From Verrucomicrobiia bacterium (GTDB taxonomy: Bacteria; Verrucomicrobiota; Verrucomicrobiia; Limisphaerales; JADLHS01): 64,000 nucleotides of DNA. Positions 26,839-36,281 of the stretch are shown here, piece after piece (the stretch's first letter is position 1; every line of letters starts with the position of its first letter). A program made the position numbers and the translations under genes. The DNA lies in contig JAMLJH010000002.1 of the NCBI GenBank assembly GCA_023953615.1, positions 522,592 to 586,591 of the forward strand, in the 5' to 3' direction. The notes below the pieces were generated by a model. That model was given only the letters and a program-made list of their open reading frames with translations. It was not told the DNA's origin and made no database searches.

Positions 26839-28233
26839 TTAGCGTTGCTCAAACCGCGCGAGCAGTTTTTGATGGATGTCATCGAAGCCGCCGTTGCTGA
26901 AAACGCAAACGACATCGCCCGGTTGCACCTGGGTTGCCGCGTGCGCCACGATGGCCTCGGCGTTGGCAAGATAAGCGGCGTTTTTACCACCGGCCCGGAG
27001 ATCGTTCATCAACTGTTCGGGGTTCAATCGCTCCTCGGGTTGGAGCAATTCCAAACGCGCAATTTGCGCGATGATGACGCCGTCCGCGTCGGCGAACGAA
27101 GCTGCGAGTTCGTGTTGAAACACATTGCGACGCGTCGTGTTGCTGCGCGGCTCGAAGATGGCCCAGATTTTTTCCTTCGCGTACTTCACCCGCAGCGCGC
27201 GGAGCGTTTCGCGAATCGCCGTCGGATGATGACCGAAATCGTCAATCACCGTCACCCCCCCGGCGATGCCGCGCACTTCCAGCCGGCGGCGGATGCCTTT
27301 GAACGTGTCGAACGCGCTCTGGATTTCTTTATTGGTCAGGCCGCAATGTTTGGCGGCGGCGACCACCGCCAACGCGTTGCGCACGTTGAGTTCGCCGATC
27401 AGGTTGATGTGAAATTTGGCGCTCGGGATTTCAAACTCGCTCGCCGTCGGCCCCAGCCGGATGTTGGTGGCGCGTACCGCATTGTTTTCGCCGAGACCGA
27501 ATCGCTTCACCGGGCAGAAGCTCACATTGAGCAGCGGCGCGAGATTCGGATCGTCACCGTTCCCGAGTAAAAGGCCATTGCGCGGGACGAGCCGGATGAA
27601 ATGCGAAAATGTTTTCTGCACCGCCGCGAGACTTTCGAAAATATCCGCGTGATCAAACTCGAGGTTGTTCACGATGGCGACTTCGGGCAGGTAATGGATG
27701 AACTTGCTGCGCTTGTCGAAGAACGCGGTGTCGTATTCGTCGCCTTCGATGATGAACCATTCGCTGTCTGTGAACCGCGCCCCCTGGCCGAGATTGGTCG
27801 GAATCCCGCCGATGAGGAAACTCGGGTTGCGGCCATTGTGCTCGAACACCCACGCGAGCAACGAGGTCGTGGTGGTTTTGCCGTGCGTGCCGCTGACGAC
27901 CAGGCAGCGCTTGCCGCGAATGAAAAACTCGCGCAACAAATCCGGCAGCGAACAAAAGCGCAGTTTGTGATCGAGTGCATATTCCGCCTCGGGATTGCCA
28001 CGCGAAATGGCGTTGCCGATGACGACGAGATCGGGTTGGTGCGCGAGATTGCGCTCCGCATAACCGTTCACCACCTCGATCTGACGCTCGGCCAGGAACG
28101 TGGACATGGGCGGATAAACGTTCTGATCCGAGCCGGTGACCTGATAGCCCTTTTCCTGCAACGCGGCGGCGGTGGCGGCCATCGCCGTGCCCCCGATGCC
28201 CACGAAATGAACTGATTGAATTTCCGCAAACAT
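26839..28233 (-). CDS. mpl: UDP-N-acetylmuramate:L-Ala-gamma-D-Glu-mDAP ligase
   Basis: The 464-residue product is a Mur ligase that reattaches recycled murein tripeptide to UDP-MurNAc. The start VHFVGIGGTAMAATAAALQ, then GSDQNVYPPMSTFLAE, separates Mpl from MurC. The ATP loop is GTHGKTTTTSLLAW. IEGDEYDTAFFDKRSKFIHY follows, then DFGHHPTAIRETLRAL. It shows that the cell has mDAP peptidoglycan with recycling. It is followed after 17 bases by the small gene at 28251-28631 on the other side of its start. Confidence 0.93.
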   Translation of the reverse strand: MFAEIQSVHFVGIGGTAMAATAAALQEKGYQVTGSDQNVYPPMSTFLAERQIEVVNGYAERNLAHQPDLVVIGNAISRGNPEAEYALDHKLRFCSLPDLLREFFIRGKRCLVVSGTHGKTTTTSLLAWVFEHNGRNPSFLIGGIPTNLGQGARFTDSEWFIIEGDEYDTAFFDKRSKFIHYLPEVAIVNNLEFDHADIFESLAAVQKTFSHFIRLVPRNGLLLGNGDDPNLAPLLNVSFCPVKRFGLGENNAVRATNIRLGPTASEFEIPSAKFHINLIGELNVRNALAVVAAAKHCGLTNKEIQSAFDTFKGIRRRLEVRGIAGGVTVIDDFGHHPTAIRETLRALRVKYAKEKIWAIFEPRSNTTRRNVFQHELAASFADADGVIIAQIARLELLQPEERLNPEQLMNDLRAGGKNAAYLANAEAIVAHAATQVQPGDVVCVFSNGGFDDIHQKLLARFEQR

Positions 28234-28250
28234 AATTGAAATTGAAACGC

Positions 28251-28631
28251 TCAGGCCCGGGTCAGCGCGTTCTCACTGACGAACAGATTGCGCGACCGAA
28301 ACGCGGCCGGACTTTCCAGCAGCAACACCGCTCGCAGGGAATCGAGAGAAGAAGCAAACCAGGGCCGACGCAGAAAGCGTTGCTCCGCCCGAACCCAGGC
28401 TGGCTCTGGAAGATTGAATTTCCACGCCAGCCATTCCGCCGTGGCGGCTAGATAAGCGTCTTCGATTGCGCCAAGTTGCGGAATTTTTTCCGCCAGTGGT
28501 GCCGGCGCGGTGGCAATCGCTTCCGGCTGCGGATGGGCATAAAAGCCGTCCAGAAAATTACGCAGAGAGAAATCGAAAGATTCCCCGTGCGCGGTGAGTC
28601 GCGCCACTTCAGCCAGCGTTTGCGGAATCAT
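28251..28631 (-). CDS. Small protein paired with a nucleotidyltransferase-like gene
   Basis: The 126-residue product starts at the ATG at 28631 (MIPQTLAEVARL), which overlaps the stop of the preceding gene as ATGA. It is mostly helical, with EAIATAPAPLAEKIPQLGAIEDAYLAA and ending in RNLFVSENALTRA. I do not recognise a named domain. The tight coupling to a DUF6036/AbiEii-like nucleotidyltransferase suggests the second component of a toxin-antitoxin-like pair. This rests on gene arrangement only. Confidence 0.7.
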   Translation of the reverse strand: MIPQTLAEVARLTAHGESFDFSLRNFLDGFYAHPQPEAIATAPAPLAEKIPQLGAIEDAYLAATAEWLAWKFNLPEPAWVRAEQRFLRRPWFASSLDSLRAVLLLESPAAFRSRNLFVSENALTRA

Positions 28632-29206
28632 ACCTTGCCCTCCGCGAACAATCCTTCCACGAGATATTGTGCCTTCACGGGAATCTGGTTTTTGGGATAA
28701 TACGCCGCGACGATGTCCATGACTGCCGCCGCCGTTGCCAGCTTGAGGTGGCGAATCAAAAAGAGAATGTCCGTTACGTCGTCCGCTTCGCCCGCCATCG
28801 AGCCGATGCGCGAGGCCATGCACTTCATCGCCAGCAGATATTCCGGCGTGGGCATGGTCAAACGCAGGTGGGGAAATTGCGGCAGACTGCCGGTGATGGT
28901 TTCATGCCGGGCCGAGACAGAACCTTTGGCCGCGTCATTCAACCACGTTTCGGGCAGATTATTGCTGGCGGCGATCTGCCGGGCGGCGGCGCGAATCATC
29001 TGAGTTGGCTGAAAAATCGCGTCCACATCTTTGGTGGAAGGTCGGGCCGCAAATGCCAGCACCATGACCGTGCCGCCGAACAAGCACAATTCACCCGTGA
29101 CCTGACGCTGCGCCAACTCATCCGAGAGCGCTTGCAGCGCCTTCAGAATCGTCTCGCGGGTCAACGTGTTCAACGAACCAGCCATGTCGGGCAAGACGAT
29201 AGGCAA
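28628..29206 (-). CDS. DUF6036/AbiEii-like nucleotidyltransferase
   Basis: The product is up to 192 residues; a second ATG at 29185 (MAGSLNTLTRET) is a possible start. ELCLFGGTVMVLAF followed by STKDVDAIF matches the GG(S/T)xxxx...DxD core of minimal nucleotidyltransferases. TPEYLLAMKCMASR and DDVTDILFLIRHL match the helical part of DUF6036/AbiEii-type proteins. AbiEii-like enzymes are toxins of type IV toxin-antitoxin and abortive infection systems. Here the putative toxin gene comes first and overlaps its partner by ATGA. Confidence 0.78.
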   Translation of the reverse strand: MPIVLPDMAGSLNTLTRETILKALQALSDELAQRQVTGELCLFGGTVMVLAFAARPSTKDVDAIFQPTQMIRAAARQIAASNNLPETWLNDAAKGSVSARHETITGSLPQFPHLRLTMPTPEYLLAMKCMASRIGSMAGEADDVTDILFLIRHLKLATAAAVMDIVAAYYPKNQIPVKAQYLVEGLFAEGKV

Positions 29207-29258
29207 ATTTCGCAGTCAGGAAAGCCGGAAGTATTCACAATCCTCAGTTGCGAAACGG

Positions 29259-29351
29259 CCCATTACTCCGCGTGCGCCGTTCCGGAAGGTTCTCCACGTT
29301 CGCGGCGGGCCGGGGACCGCCCGCCCTACCTTTGTAGTCGTAAAGTAAATC
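29259..29351 (-). repeat. Palindromic element, intergenic copy
   Basis: About 90 bases closely similar to 30366-30457. Shared blocks include ACTCCG, GCGCCGTT, CGCGGCGGGC, CCCGCCCTACCTT and TAGTCGTAAA. GGCGGGC and GCCCGCC form an internal hairpin. On the minus strand it could be read as YDYKGRAGGPRPAA. This copy lies just downstream of the MmeI-like gene. Confidence 0.8.
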
Positions 29352-29380
29352 GTGGATTTTGGGGAGGAGTTGTTGGCGGT

Positions 29381-31938
29381 TTATGACCGACGGCGTTTGG
29401 CCTTGGGCGCCACCGGTAGCAATGGCGCGGTGAGTTTTTCGTAGCGCGCGAACAAAAATTCCACCCGCTCGCGATCCGAGTGAAACGGTTCGGGGCGATA
29501 GCATTTCTCCACGGCACGATCCAGTTCCGTGTGCGCCTTGAGTAATTCGGGCGGCATGGCGAGCGGATCGTAAAGGTCGGCCAGCGTGGCGGTTTTGGAG
29601 TGCGGTGACTCGTCACCGCACTCCATAAACTTCTCGCGCGCGGCGAGCACGGCCCGCGCTTTTTCTTCCACCCGCGCTCGCTGCTCCGCATTCGCGTTCG
29701 GCCACGGGAAATTGTTGTAGTCCAGTTTGATTGAATACTGAAAACGAGATTCCAACCTCCCGCTGACTTGGCGCAACCAAGCCATGTGCATTTCTGAAGT
29801 CAAAACTCCAAAGTGGAAGGGCGTCGCGTCGCACAGAATTCTGACTTTATTTCCACAGAGCACGTCAGGCCGCATGAAGCCAATCGGAATATATCTCCGA
29901 CGTTCAGAACTCACCTCGGGAATCACCAAAAAGTCTTTCTTCGGGAAATACTCAACGTGAAATCTCGTTGGCGTCTCAGCGAGCTTTCGTGTCGGCGCGC
30001 TCTTGCTGGCGAGGCGAACTTTGCGCACGTTTTCGACTCGTTCCAAAGCGTGTGGCATCTGGCGAAGTTCGGTGGGTGAACAGTCGCCAAGCCAGAGGCA
30101 CCAACGTTCAATCCCGTTGATGAATTCTTCCGATCCGATCCAGCGGCGGAAGAATTTCTTGGCGGCGGGCTCGACTTTCAGAAAGTCGGCCTTTTCTTCC
30201 GGCGTGAAAAGATAGTTCCCGCCATCAATCGGCTTGTTGCCGATTCCCATTTCGGGAACATCGCTGATCGGTTTCGAGCGATTCGTAATGGCGAGGTCAG
30301 AACCTTCGACAAGATACGGGCTGATGTTCTTTGCCGATAAAACGGTGATTGTGTCCGTTGGTTGGTAGGGCGCGTCACTCCGTGCGCGCCGTTTCGGGAG
30401 GTGATCTGCACTCGCGGCGGGCAGAGGACTGCCCGCCCTACCTTCATAGTCGTAAATACGCTTGTTAGTTGTATCAAAAGCCGCAAATCCGATGATGACC
30501 ACATGAACATGCGCCTTGCCGCGCGCTTCGCTGACCCACGCAAAAGTGCGATGGGCAAAGTGAATCTTCAGTTTGAATTGCCGAAACAGATGATTCCAAA
30601 GCGTGCCGACTTGTTCGCCTTGTGAAATGGAATTCGTGGAAACGAAGCCGACAATGATGCGCGTGCTCTGAATGTATTCGGCGGCTTTGAAATACCAGCC
30701 GGTCACGTAATCAAGCAGCCCGCTGCTCTCCGCATCGCCGGCGATGGCGTCCATTTCAGCGCGTTGCTCATCGGATTGGAATTTCGCTCCCACAAACGGT
30801 GGATTGCCGAGGACGTAGCTGCACTTCTCCGGCGGCAGGACGGTTTTCCAGTCGAGCCGGAGCGCGTTGGCGCAATGGATGTGCGGCGATTTTTTGAGCG
30901 GCAGGCGCTGGTAAAGCTGGCCGAAGGCTTCGGACACTTTCAGGTTCATCTGATGGTCCATTAGCCACAGCGCGACTTCGGCGATACGCGCCGGCCATTC
31001 GCCGATCTCGATGCCGTAGAACTGGTCCACGTCCACCTGCGAGAGTTTGTTGATGTCCGCTAGCGTGAATTCGGTCTGTTTGCCGAAGAGTTCCTTGAGG
31101 GTTTCGAGTTCAAGCTGGCGCAGTTCGCGATAGCCGATGACGAGGAAGTTGCCGCAGCCGCAGGCAGGGTCGAAGAACGTGAGCTTGCAGAGTTTGGCGT
31201 GGAATTCTTCGAGGCGCGCCTTGCGTCCGGTGGATTTGTCTTTCTGCCGTTGCTCAAACTCGGCGCGGAGGTCGTCGAGGAACAGCGAGCGGATGACTTT
31301 GAGGATGTCGCGCTCGCTGGTGTAGTGCGCGCCAAACGTTCCAAATCGTGGCCGGTGTAGCCGCCCGCCTCCAGCGCATCGTGTAACTCGCCCATGATCT
31401 GGACGGCTTCGATATTGACCGGGTCTTCCTCTTGAAGCGTGTGTTGCTTGTAGCCGGGAATGAAGGCGAAGTGCTGGACGTGTTTGTGAAATTCCGCGAG
31501 CGGAAAGGTGTGCGTGGTGCCGCGCTTCTGGTCGAACAACGGCAGGTCGCGTTGTTCCTCCGGCTCCAGATCGTGAATGGCGATGCGCGCAAAGTCGGAG
31601 ACGATGATGTAGCGCGGGATTTCGTCGCGGCGGCGGGGATCGGCGGCGAGTTCGCGGAGGTATTGAAACGCCTGCGTCTCAGCCTTGCGCAAATCTTCGC
31701 CGAACGATTTGTGTTCGACGAGCATGATGCCCGGCCAGAAGAGGTCAATGCGCCCGTAGTCGCCGGAGATTTTCTTGACGGATTCCTCGAAGCTGGCGAC
31801 GACGCGACGTTTGATGCCGAAGACTTGAAAGAATTCGTTCCAGAAAGTCTGTTTCTCCGCACTCTCGCTTTTGACGCCGGCCCAATCGCGAGAAAATTTG
31901 ATCGCGTTGTGCCGGATTTCGTTCCAGGAAATCGGCAT
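29381..31938 (-). pseudogene. MmeI-like (type IIL) DNA methyltransferase/restriction protein, frameshifted
   Basis: Two frames together encode about 850 residues of a single-chain class I DNA methyltransferase with an N-terminal nuclease-like part. Residues 1-200 (start at 31938) contain RIDLFWPGIMLVEHKS, a PD-(D/E)xK-type segment. The second frame has the adenine motif IV, VLGNPPFVGAKF. In the out-of-frame part between them the remnant of motif I, FFDPACGCGNFL, can be read. The frame breaks at 31334-31336, where CGTTTGGCG needs one more T. The gene is otherwise intact, so this may be recent inactivation, phase variation or a sequencing error. It also carries an in-frame palindromic insert (30366-30457). 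Confidence 0.85.
30366..30457 (-). repeat. Palindromic element inserted in frame in the MmeI-like gene
   Basis: About 90 bases matching 29259-29351. On the minus strand it is read through as YDYEGRAGSPLPAASADHLP and then KRRARSDAPY, between KR of a conserved strand and ITVLSAKNISPYL. Family members normally have a short loop here. The element keeps the frame and has no stop, as Rickettsia palindromic elements do in proteins. Confidence 0.75.
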
Positions 31939-32372
31939 GGCTGTTCGCTCGCGCGCGAATCAGCCCTGTTAAGAATGGCGGTGTTTCGGAGAGGGATGTG
32001 TGTGCCTGAAATAGAAGGGGCGTGACCTACTCACGCTCCATCACAGGCACGGACATGCCCTCAACGAAACGCTTGCAGGCACGCCCGATTGGGCGTGCTT
32101 TGCGAAGCGCCGTTCGTTGAGTCGAAATTGTCCGTTTCGTGATGAACAGCAGCCGAAGCTACGCGAAATGATTTTGGTTAAATTGGTTTTCTGGTCTTTA
32201 GTTTATTATTCGGACGCGGCAAGTTTGCGAAAAGAGGCAACGCGAGACAAGCACGGGGATTTTGTCGCGCAGCAAAGCGGGAAGCGGCGCGGATTCTGGC
32301 GGGCGGCGCCGGCGAACTGCTGTCGCTCGAAAAACAAACGGATGGCGTAACTGTTGCCTCAAACCCTTCAGC
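31939..32372. other. Intergenic region with a large imperfect palindrome
   Basis: No gene is seen. At 32061-32120 the outer arms TCAACGAA and TTCGTTGA enclose partly paired ACGCTT/AAGCGC and a perfect inner stem, GCACGCCC (32079-32086) with GGGCGTGC (32091-32098), loop GATT. It may be a mobile palindromic repeat or a transcription barrier between the methylase and the SGNH gene. Confidence 0.6.
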
Positions 32373-33455
32373 TCACGGCCAGGACCACGCAAACGGAAAT
32401 CGCAACCGATAAAACCGGGCGGGCGGATCCGCCGGCAAGAGTATGATCTCGGAATCACTGGTCGAGGCAAGGAAGGCGACGGAGTTCCAATGTGCCAGAT
32501 CCGCAGATGCTTCCACCCAACCACTCAAACCAATGGGCAGGCTCGCGGAAGTCAATTGATTGCTCGCGCCGAGCGACTCGAGCGCAGTAATCCGGGCGGG
32601 CGCCAGCAATTGCAGAGTGACATCGGCAATCACCGCCTGGGCGCGCGCGGAGGGATCGAGATAGTCCCAGAAAAGATAGTCCGCGCCCGGTCCGGTCAGT
32701 GATTTGTTCGACAAGGCCGGATCGCTTAACGCGTCAATGGGTTCTCCGTTCGCGAGGGCACCCGTCAAACCATAATCCTCCGGATGGGCCACAAAATTTT
32801 CGAGCAGTTGAAAAATATCCGGGGAAACAATCCGCAAATCCGGCAGGGTCTGCTGCGCCTGCTCGATCAAGGCGGCCAACTGAAGATTAAAATCCAGCAC
32901 GCGCTGTCGGATGAAACTTTTGCTCGCCGCCGCGAGCCCGTTGTAAAACGGCACGCGGGTTAAATCCGCCGCGTTGGGCAGGATCAACGTGCGCGCGCCT
33001 TTTTGATAAAGCGTCTCAATCGCCACCCAATGATTGGAGAGCGAGAGGTTGATGGCATTGGTCCAGGTCGCGAGGTTGTTTGCCGTGTAGGGCGCGTATT
33101 GCGTAATGGCGTACACAAAGTCCGCGTCCGCCACCCAGACGAGAAAAAGCGCGGTGGCCGCATCGGGCGGCGCGGCAAAGTTGTTCAAGTTGGCGACGAG
33201 ATTCGGACTGTAATGCCCGAAGAATGACCAGTTCTTGTCCGCGTCGTAGGCGAGGCCCAAACGCTCGCTCAAAACTTCGATCCACACCCGACCGTTGCAA
33301 TAGCGATTTCCATAATAAAAGGCGCCGCCCGGTCCATTGGTCGTGGTGCAAACGCCGTCGCCGAAGGCGTAAAGCGAGGTGAACGAGCCACCGAAGGCCG
33401 TCGGACTAAAAGCCAGAAGCCAGACACCTAGTCCCCATTGCACGAGCCGGCTCAT
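32373..33455 (-). CDS. Secreted SGNH/GDSL-fold protein, probably catalytically altered
   Basis: The product is 360 residues from the ATG at 33455, with a signal peptide (about 1-23, ending AFGG). The layout is that of SGNH/GDSL esterases related to thermolabile haemolysin: FGDG in block I, NLNNF and VVAD-type middle blocks, and a final DYLFWDYLDPSARAQAV. However, the nucleophile serine of GDS is glycine (FGDG), and the usual DxxHP near the C-terminus reads DYLDP. Both Ser and His of the triad therefore appear replaced. It could be a binding protein on the esterase fold. Confidence 0.75.
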   Translation of the reverse strand: MSRLVQWGLGVWLLAFSPTAFGGSFTSLYAFGDGVCTTTNGPGGAFYYGNRYCNGRVWIEVLSERLGLAYDADKNWSFFGHYSPNLVANLNNFAAPPDAATALFLVWVADADFVYAITQYAPYTANNLATWTNAINLSLSNHWVAIETLYQKGARTLILPNAADLTRVPFYNGLAAASKSFIRQRVLDFNLQLAALIEQAQQTLPDLRIVSPDIFQLLENFVAHPEDYGLTGALANGEPIDALSDPALSNKSLTGPGADYLFWDYLDPSARAQAVIADVTLQLLAPARITALESLGASNQLTSASLPIGLSGWVEASADLAHWNSVAFLASTSDSEIILLPADPPARFYRLRFPFAWSWP

Positions 33456-33580
33456 GCTCTCCAAGCTATCCGGCGGCGGCGCAAAGTAAAGTCACGAAGC
33501 GGCGGGTTTCGGCATGGAACCTTCTTGCTCCCAACCCGTGCGCCGTGTAATTACCGAGCCAATTTGAGCGGCTTCCCGGA

Positions 33581-34852
33581 ATGAAACTCAAGCCATCGGC
33601 AATGCTATTCGCGACCGCCCTCGGACTGCTCGCGCCGTCCTGGCTGCTCGCGAACGGAATGCGTCTGGTGAGCCAGGACGGTTTTGCCGCGGCGCGGGGT
33701 GAAGCGTTTGTCGCCACGGCGGACAACGCCTCCGCTGTTTATTACAATCCAGCGGGCCTCACCCAATCCGGGACGCACGATTTCCGCTTGGGCATTTACG
33801 GGTTGTATCTGGATCCCGCCTACGAACCGCCGGTGGGCGCGCCGAACCACGGTCAAACTTACCACCTCAAAAACAACGTCGCGGCGGCACCGCAATTTTT
33901 CTACGCGCACAACCTGGCCTCCGTGCCGGTGAGCTTGGGCGTCGGGCTTTATGCGCCTTACGGCGCCAGCGTAAACTGGCCGGATGACACCGGCTTTCGC
34001 TCGGTCGGCACCAAGGCAAAGCTGACCTACCTCCGATTCAATCCGGCGGCGGCGGTCGAGTTGCCGTTGGGATTTTCGCTCGGAGCGGGGTTGATGGTGG
34101 ATTACGGCGACATCCAGCTCGAACAAGGTTTGTTGCGCACCGCGACCCCGTTTGCCAATAACTTTCTCTTTCGCGGCGACGACTTCAGCCTCGGCTACAA
34201 CGTGGGTTTGCTCTGGCGGGTGCATGAAAAAATTTCCCTCGGCGCCACCTGGCGCAGCCCGACGTCGTTCACGATGAACGGTCACACCAAGTTTGAACAG
34301 CAACCGATCATTCAACCCACGCGACTGGATGCCGAAGCCGACTTCAAATTCCCGCTGACCGTGGCGTTCGGGATTTCGTTCCGGCCGACCCCGAAATGGA
34401 ATCTGGAGATCAACGCGGACTACACGGACTGGAGTTGTCTCGGAACGATTTTGCTCCGTCAAAAAGCGCCACCGCCGTTTCCCGTGCAGCAAAACATTCC
34501 GGTTTCGATGGCATGGCAGGCCAGTTGGAATTATTGCGCTGGCGTCACGCGCTATTTGGAACAAGGCTGGCGCGTCAGTGCGGGTTATCTCTTCAACGAA
34601 AGCTCCGTACCGGACACTTACTACTCGCCGCTCGCCGCCGACCTGGACCGCCACTTTTTCAGTTTGGGCGTCGGGCGCAGCGGAGGCCGATATGATTTCG
34701 ATTTCACCTACCAACTGGGTTACGGTCCGGAGCATCGCGTCACCGGCAGCACCCCTTCGTCCCAACCCGGCCTGTTCACCGGTCAAACCGCCGATGGCAC
34801 CTATAAATTCATGAGTCACGCGGTGCTGGTGACCTTGGGCGTTCATTTCTGA
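33581..34852 (+). CDS. OmpP1/FadL-family outer membrane transport protein
   Basis: The 423-residue product has a signal peptide (about 1-24, ending LLA) and then the FadL hatch sequence NGMRLVSQDGFAAARGEAF and NASAVYYNPAGLT. The remainder has alternating amphipathic strands of a 14-strand barrel and ends in an aromatic residue (VTLGVHF), the usual signal for BAM insertion. Such proteins take up hydrophobic compounds such as long-chain fatty acids. It is a single gene; the long open frame on the opposite strand is a shadow. Confidence 0.9.
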   Translation: MKLKPSAMLFATALGLLAPSWLLANGMRLVSQDGFAAARGEAFVATADNASAVYYNPAGLTQSGTHDFRLGIYGLYLDPAYEPPVGAPNHGQTYHLKNNVAAAPQFFYAHNLASVPVSLGVGLYAPYGASVNWPDDTGFRSVGTKAKLTYLRFNPAAAVELPLGFSLGAGLMVDYGDIQLEQGLLRTATPFANNFLFRGDDFSLGYNVGLLWRVHEKISLGATWRSPTSFTMNGHTKFEQQPIIQPTRLDAEADFKFPLTVAFGISFRPTPKWNLEINADYTDWSCLGTILLRQKAPPPFPVQQNIPVSMAWQASWNYCAGVTRYLEQGWRVSAGYLFNESSVPDTYYSPLAADLDRHFFSLGVGRSGGRYDFDFTYQLGYGPEHRVTGSTPSSQPGLFTGQTADGTYKFMSHAVLVTLGVHF

Positions 34853-34862
34853 ACGCGTCGCG

Positions 34863-35879
34863 CTACTGGTGTGACTCTGGCAGTAGCGATGTCAGTCGCT
34901 GCCGCGCCCAATTGGCGCGAATGGCCAAACTCTGCACCAGCGCGGCAACCAAACCTGATCCATGCGCCGCGTTCGGCAGAAAAGTAACCCAAGCGAGTCC
35001 CGCCGGACCAACACCCCAAGCCCCCAGATGATGGCAACCGGTCTCGTCGGTAATCTCCGCGCGATTCAGTTCAATCGCCATTCTGGGGGCCAACGCTTCG
35101 TCCAGTTTTTCCGGCAGAGTCAGTCGGAAGAACACGCCATTGCCCAGCAGGGGATGGGATTCCGCTGAGCTGACTTGAATCAAGGCGGTCCGTTCACAAG
35201 TCGCCGCGACTTGTTTGGTTGGCGGCACTTCGCAAGTGAAACCAGTTTCACTCGCCGTTCCGATCCACCTCAGCTTTTTTACCAACGCCAACGCTTGCGC
35301 GTAGTCAGCACCGGTAACGCTCGGGGGTATCAGTCCCATCGGAAAATACACCTGAGCAATGATGTCCAGCATGTTGTCCTTGTTCTGGCGCGCGCGGCCA
35401 TGGGCAGGTTTCGATGCGTTAATCTGACCCCCGAAGCTTCCCGACATGCGCCCATTGGCAATAACGGATCCCCAGGCCGCCTGCAACGCCACGGCATGCG
35501 TTAAAAGCGGCTGCACCCAGTGGACGTTTCCCGCGTGAACCCAGGCGGAACAATAAAGGCTGATGGTTTGCTCCACCGGATCGTATTGCAGCGAACTCAA
35601 GGAAGCGTCGGTGTTGCGAAACGCAAGGGTTTTTATCGCCTTCCGATCAAGCGAAACTTTTTTCAACACGTCGGTGCGGGCGTGGACGCGCGTGACCACC
35701 AAGCCGCGGTCCTGCAACGGTTCGTCGCTCCAGACGGTTTGTTTCACCCGGTGCCCCCACCAACAGAAACCGCGCGGACGGCTTTCGCTCCACTCGGCGT
35801 CTATTTGTAGCTGATCATGGATGAAGTTAATTACTGAGGACGCGACATCATTCGGTTCACATAGACTTTTGCTCTTCAT
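34863..35879 (-). CDS. Protein of unknown function, fourth gene of the unknown cluster
   Basis: I do not recognise the 338-residue product. It has no signal peptide or membrane span. Visible stretches are INFIHDQLQIDAEW near the start, a Cys/Trp-rich GFCWWGHRVKQTVW, QPLLTHAVALQAAWGSVIANGR in the middle and GPAGLAWVTFLPNAAHGSGL near the end. It is probably cytoplasmic. It lies 41 bases after the 132-residue gene as the last member of a four-gene minus-strand run whose products are all of unknown function. Confidence 0.65.
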   Translation of the reverse strand: MKSKSLCEPNDVASSVINFIHDQLQIDAEWSESRPRGFCWWGHRVKQTVWSDEPLQDRGLVVTRVHARTDVLKKVSLDRKAIKTLAFRNTDASLSSLQYDPVEQTISLYCSAWVHAGNVHWVQPLLTHAVALQAAWGSVIANGRMSGSFGGQINASKPAHGRARQNKDNMLDIIAQVYFPMGLIPPSVTGADYAQALALVKKLRWIGTASETGFTCEVPPTKQVAATCERTALIQVSSAESHPLLGNGVFFRLTLPEKLDEALAPRMAIELNRAEITDETGCHHLGAWGVGPAGLAWVTFLPNAAHGSGLVAALVQSLAIRANWARQRLTSLLPESHQ

Positions 35880-35920
35880 AAGGATCTTCCTTTCGATTTT
35901 TCAGTTGGTTTCAATCTTGT

Positions 35921-36277
35921 TTAACTGCGTTTGGCCTTTCCCAAACGCCATCTGGTCACTTCTCTCTGCAGTGCCATAACGGCAGCCTTGAACTGCGTTT
36001 CCCGCCCGGATGGCACCCGTTTGCGCATCCGCTTGATGAGCTCGGCCACGGGTGTTTCGTAGGGCAGACAGAGAACTGTGTCGCTCCCGGCACGCAGACA
36101 AATATCCGTGCCGCCAAACTGCGGTACTGCCAGTAACGCCAGCGTTGGCGTGAGTCGAATACGGAATCGCCAACCCGCATCCGGACCGGAAGCGGTCAGC
36201 ATGAGAATTGCGCCGGACGGCAGATGAAAGTCGAGGTCCAGCGGATTGCGCGCGTTTGTTTCAAGTTTCAGGTTCAT
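35921..36277 (-). CDS. Small protein of unknown function, third gene of the unknown cluster
   Basis: The product is 118 residues from the ATG at 36277 (MNLKLETNARNPLDLDFHL); an ATG at 36319 would add 14 residues. It is a compact beta-rich sequence (LPSGAILMLTASGP, TLALLAVPQFGGTDICLRAG) followed by a basic helix (ELIKRMRKRVPSG and later EVTRWRLGKAKRS). The family is unknown. With either start it lies against or overlaps the end of the 417-residue gene, so translation is probably coupled. Confidence 0.65.
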   Translation of the reverse strand: MNLKLETNARNPLDLDFHLPSGAILMLTASGPDAGWRFRIRLTPTLALLAVPQFGGTDICLRAGSDTVLCLPYETPVAELIKRMRKRVPSGRETQFKAAVMALQREVTRWRLGKAKRS

Positions 36278-36281
36278 GATC

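Noticed and set aside
33605..34846. 413-codon frame opposite the FadL-type gene
   Set aside because: The plus-strand product has a signal peptide and clear FadL motifs; the antisense product has none.
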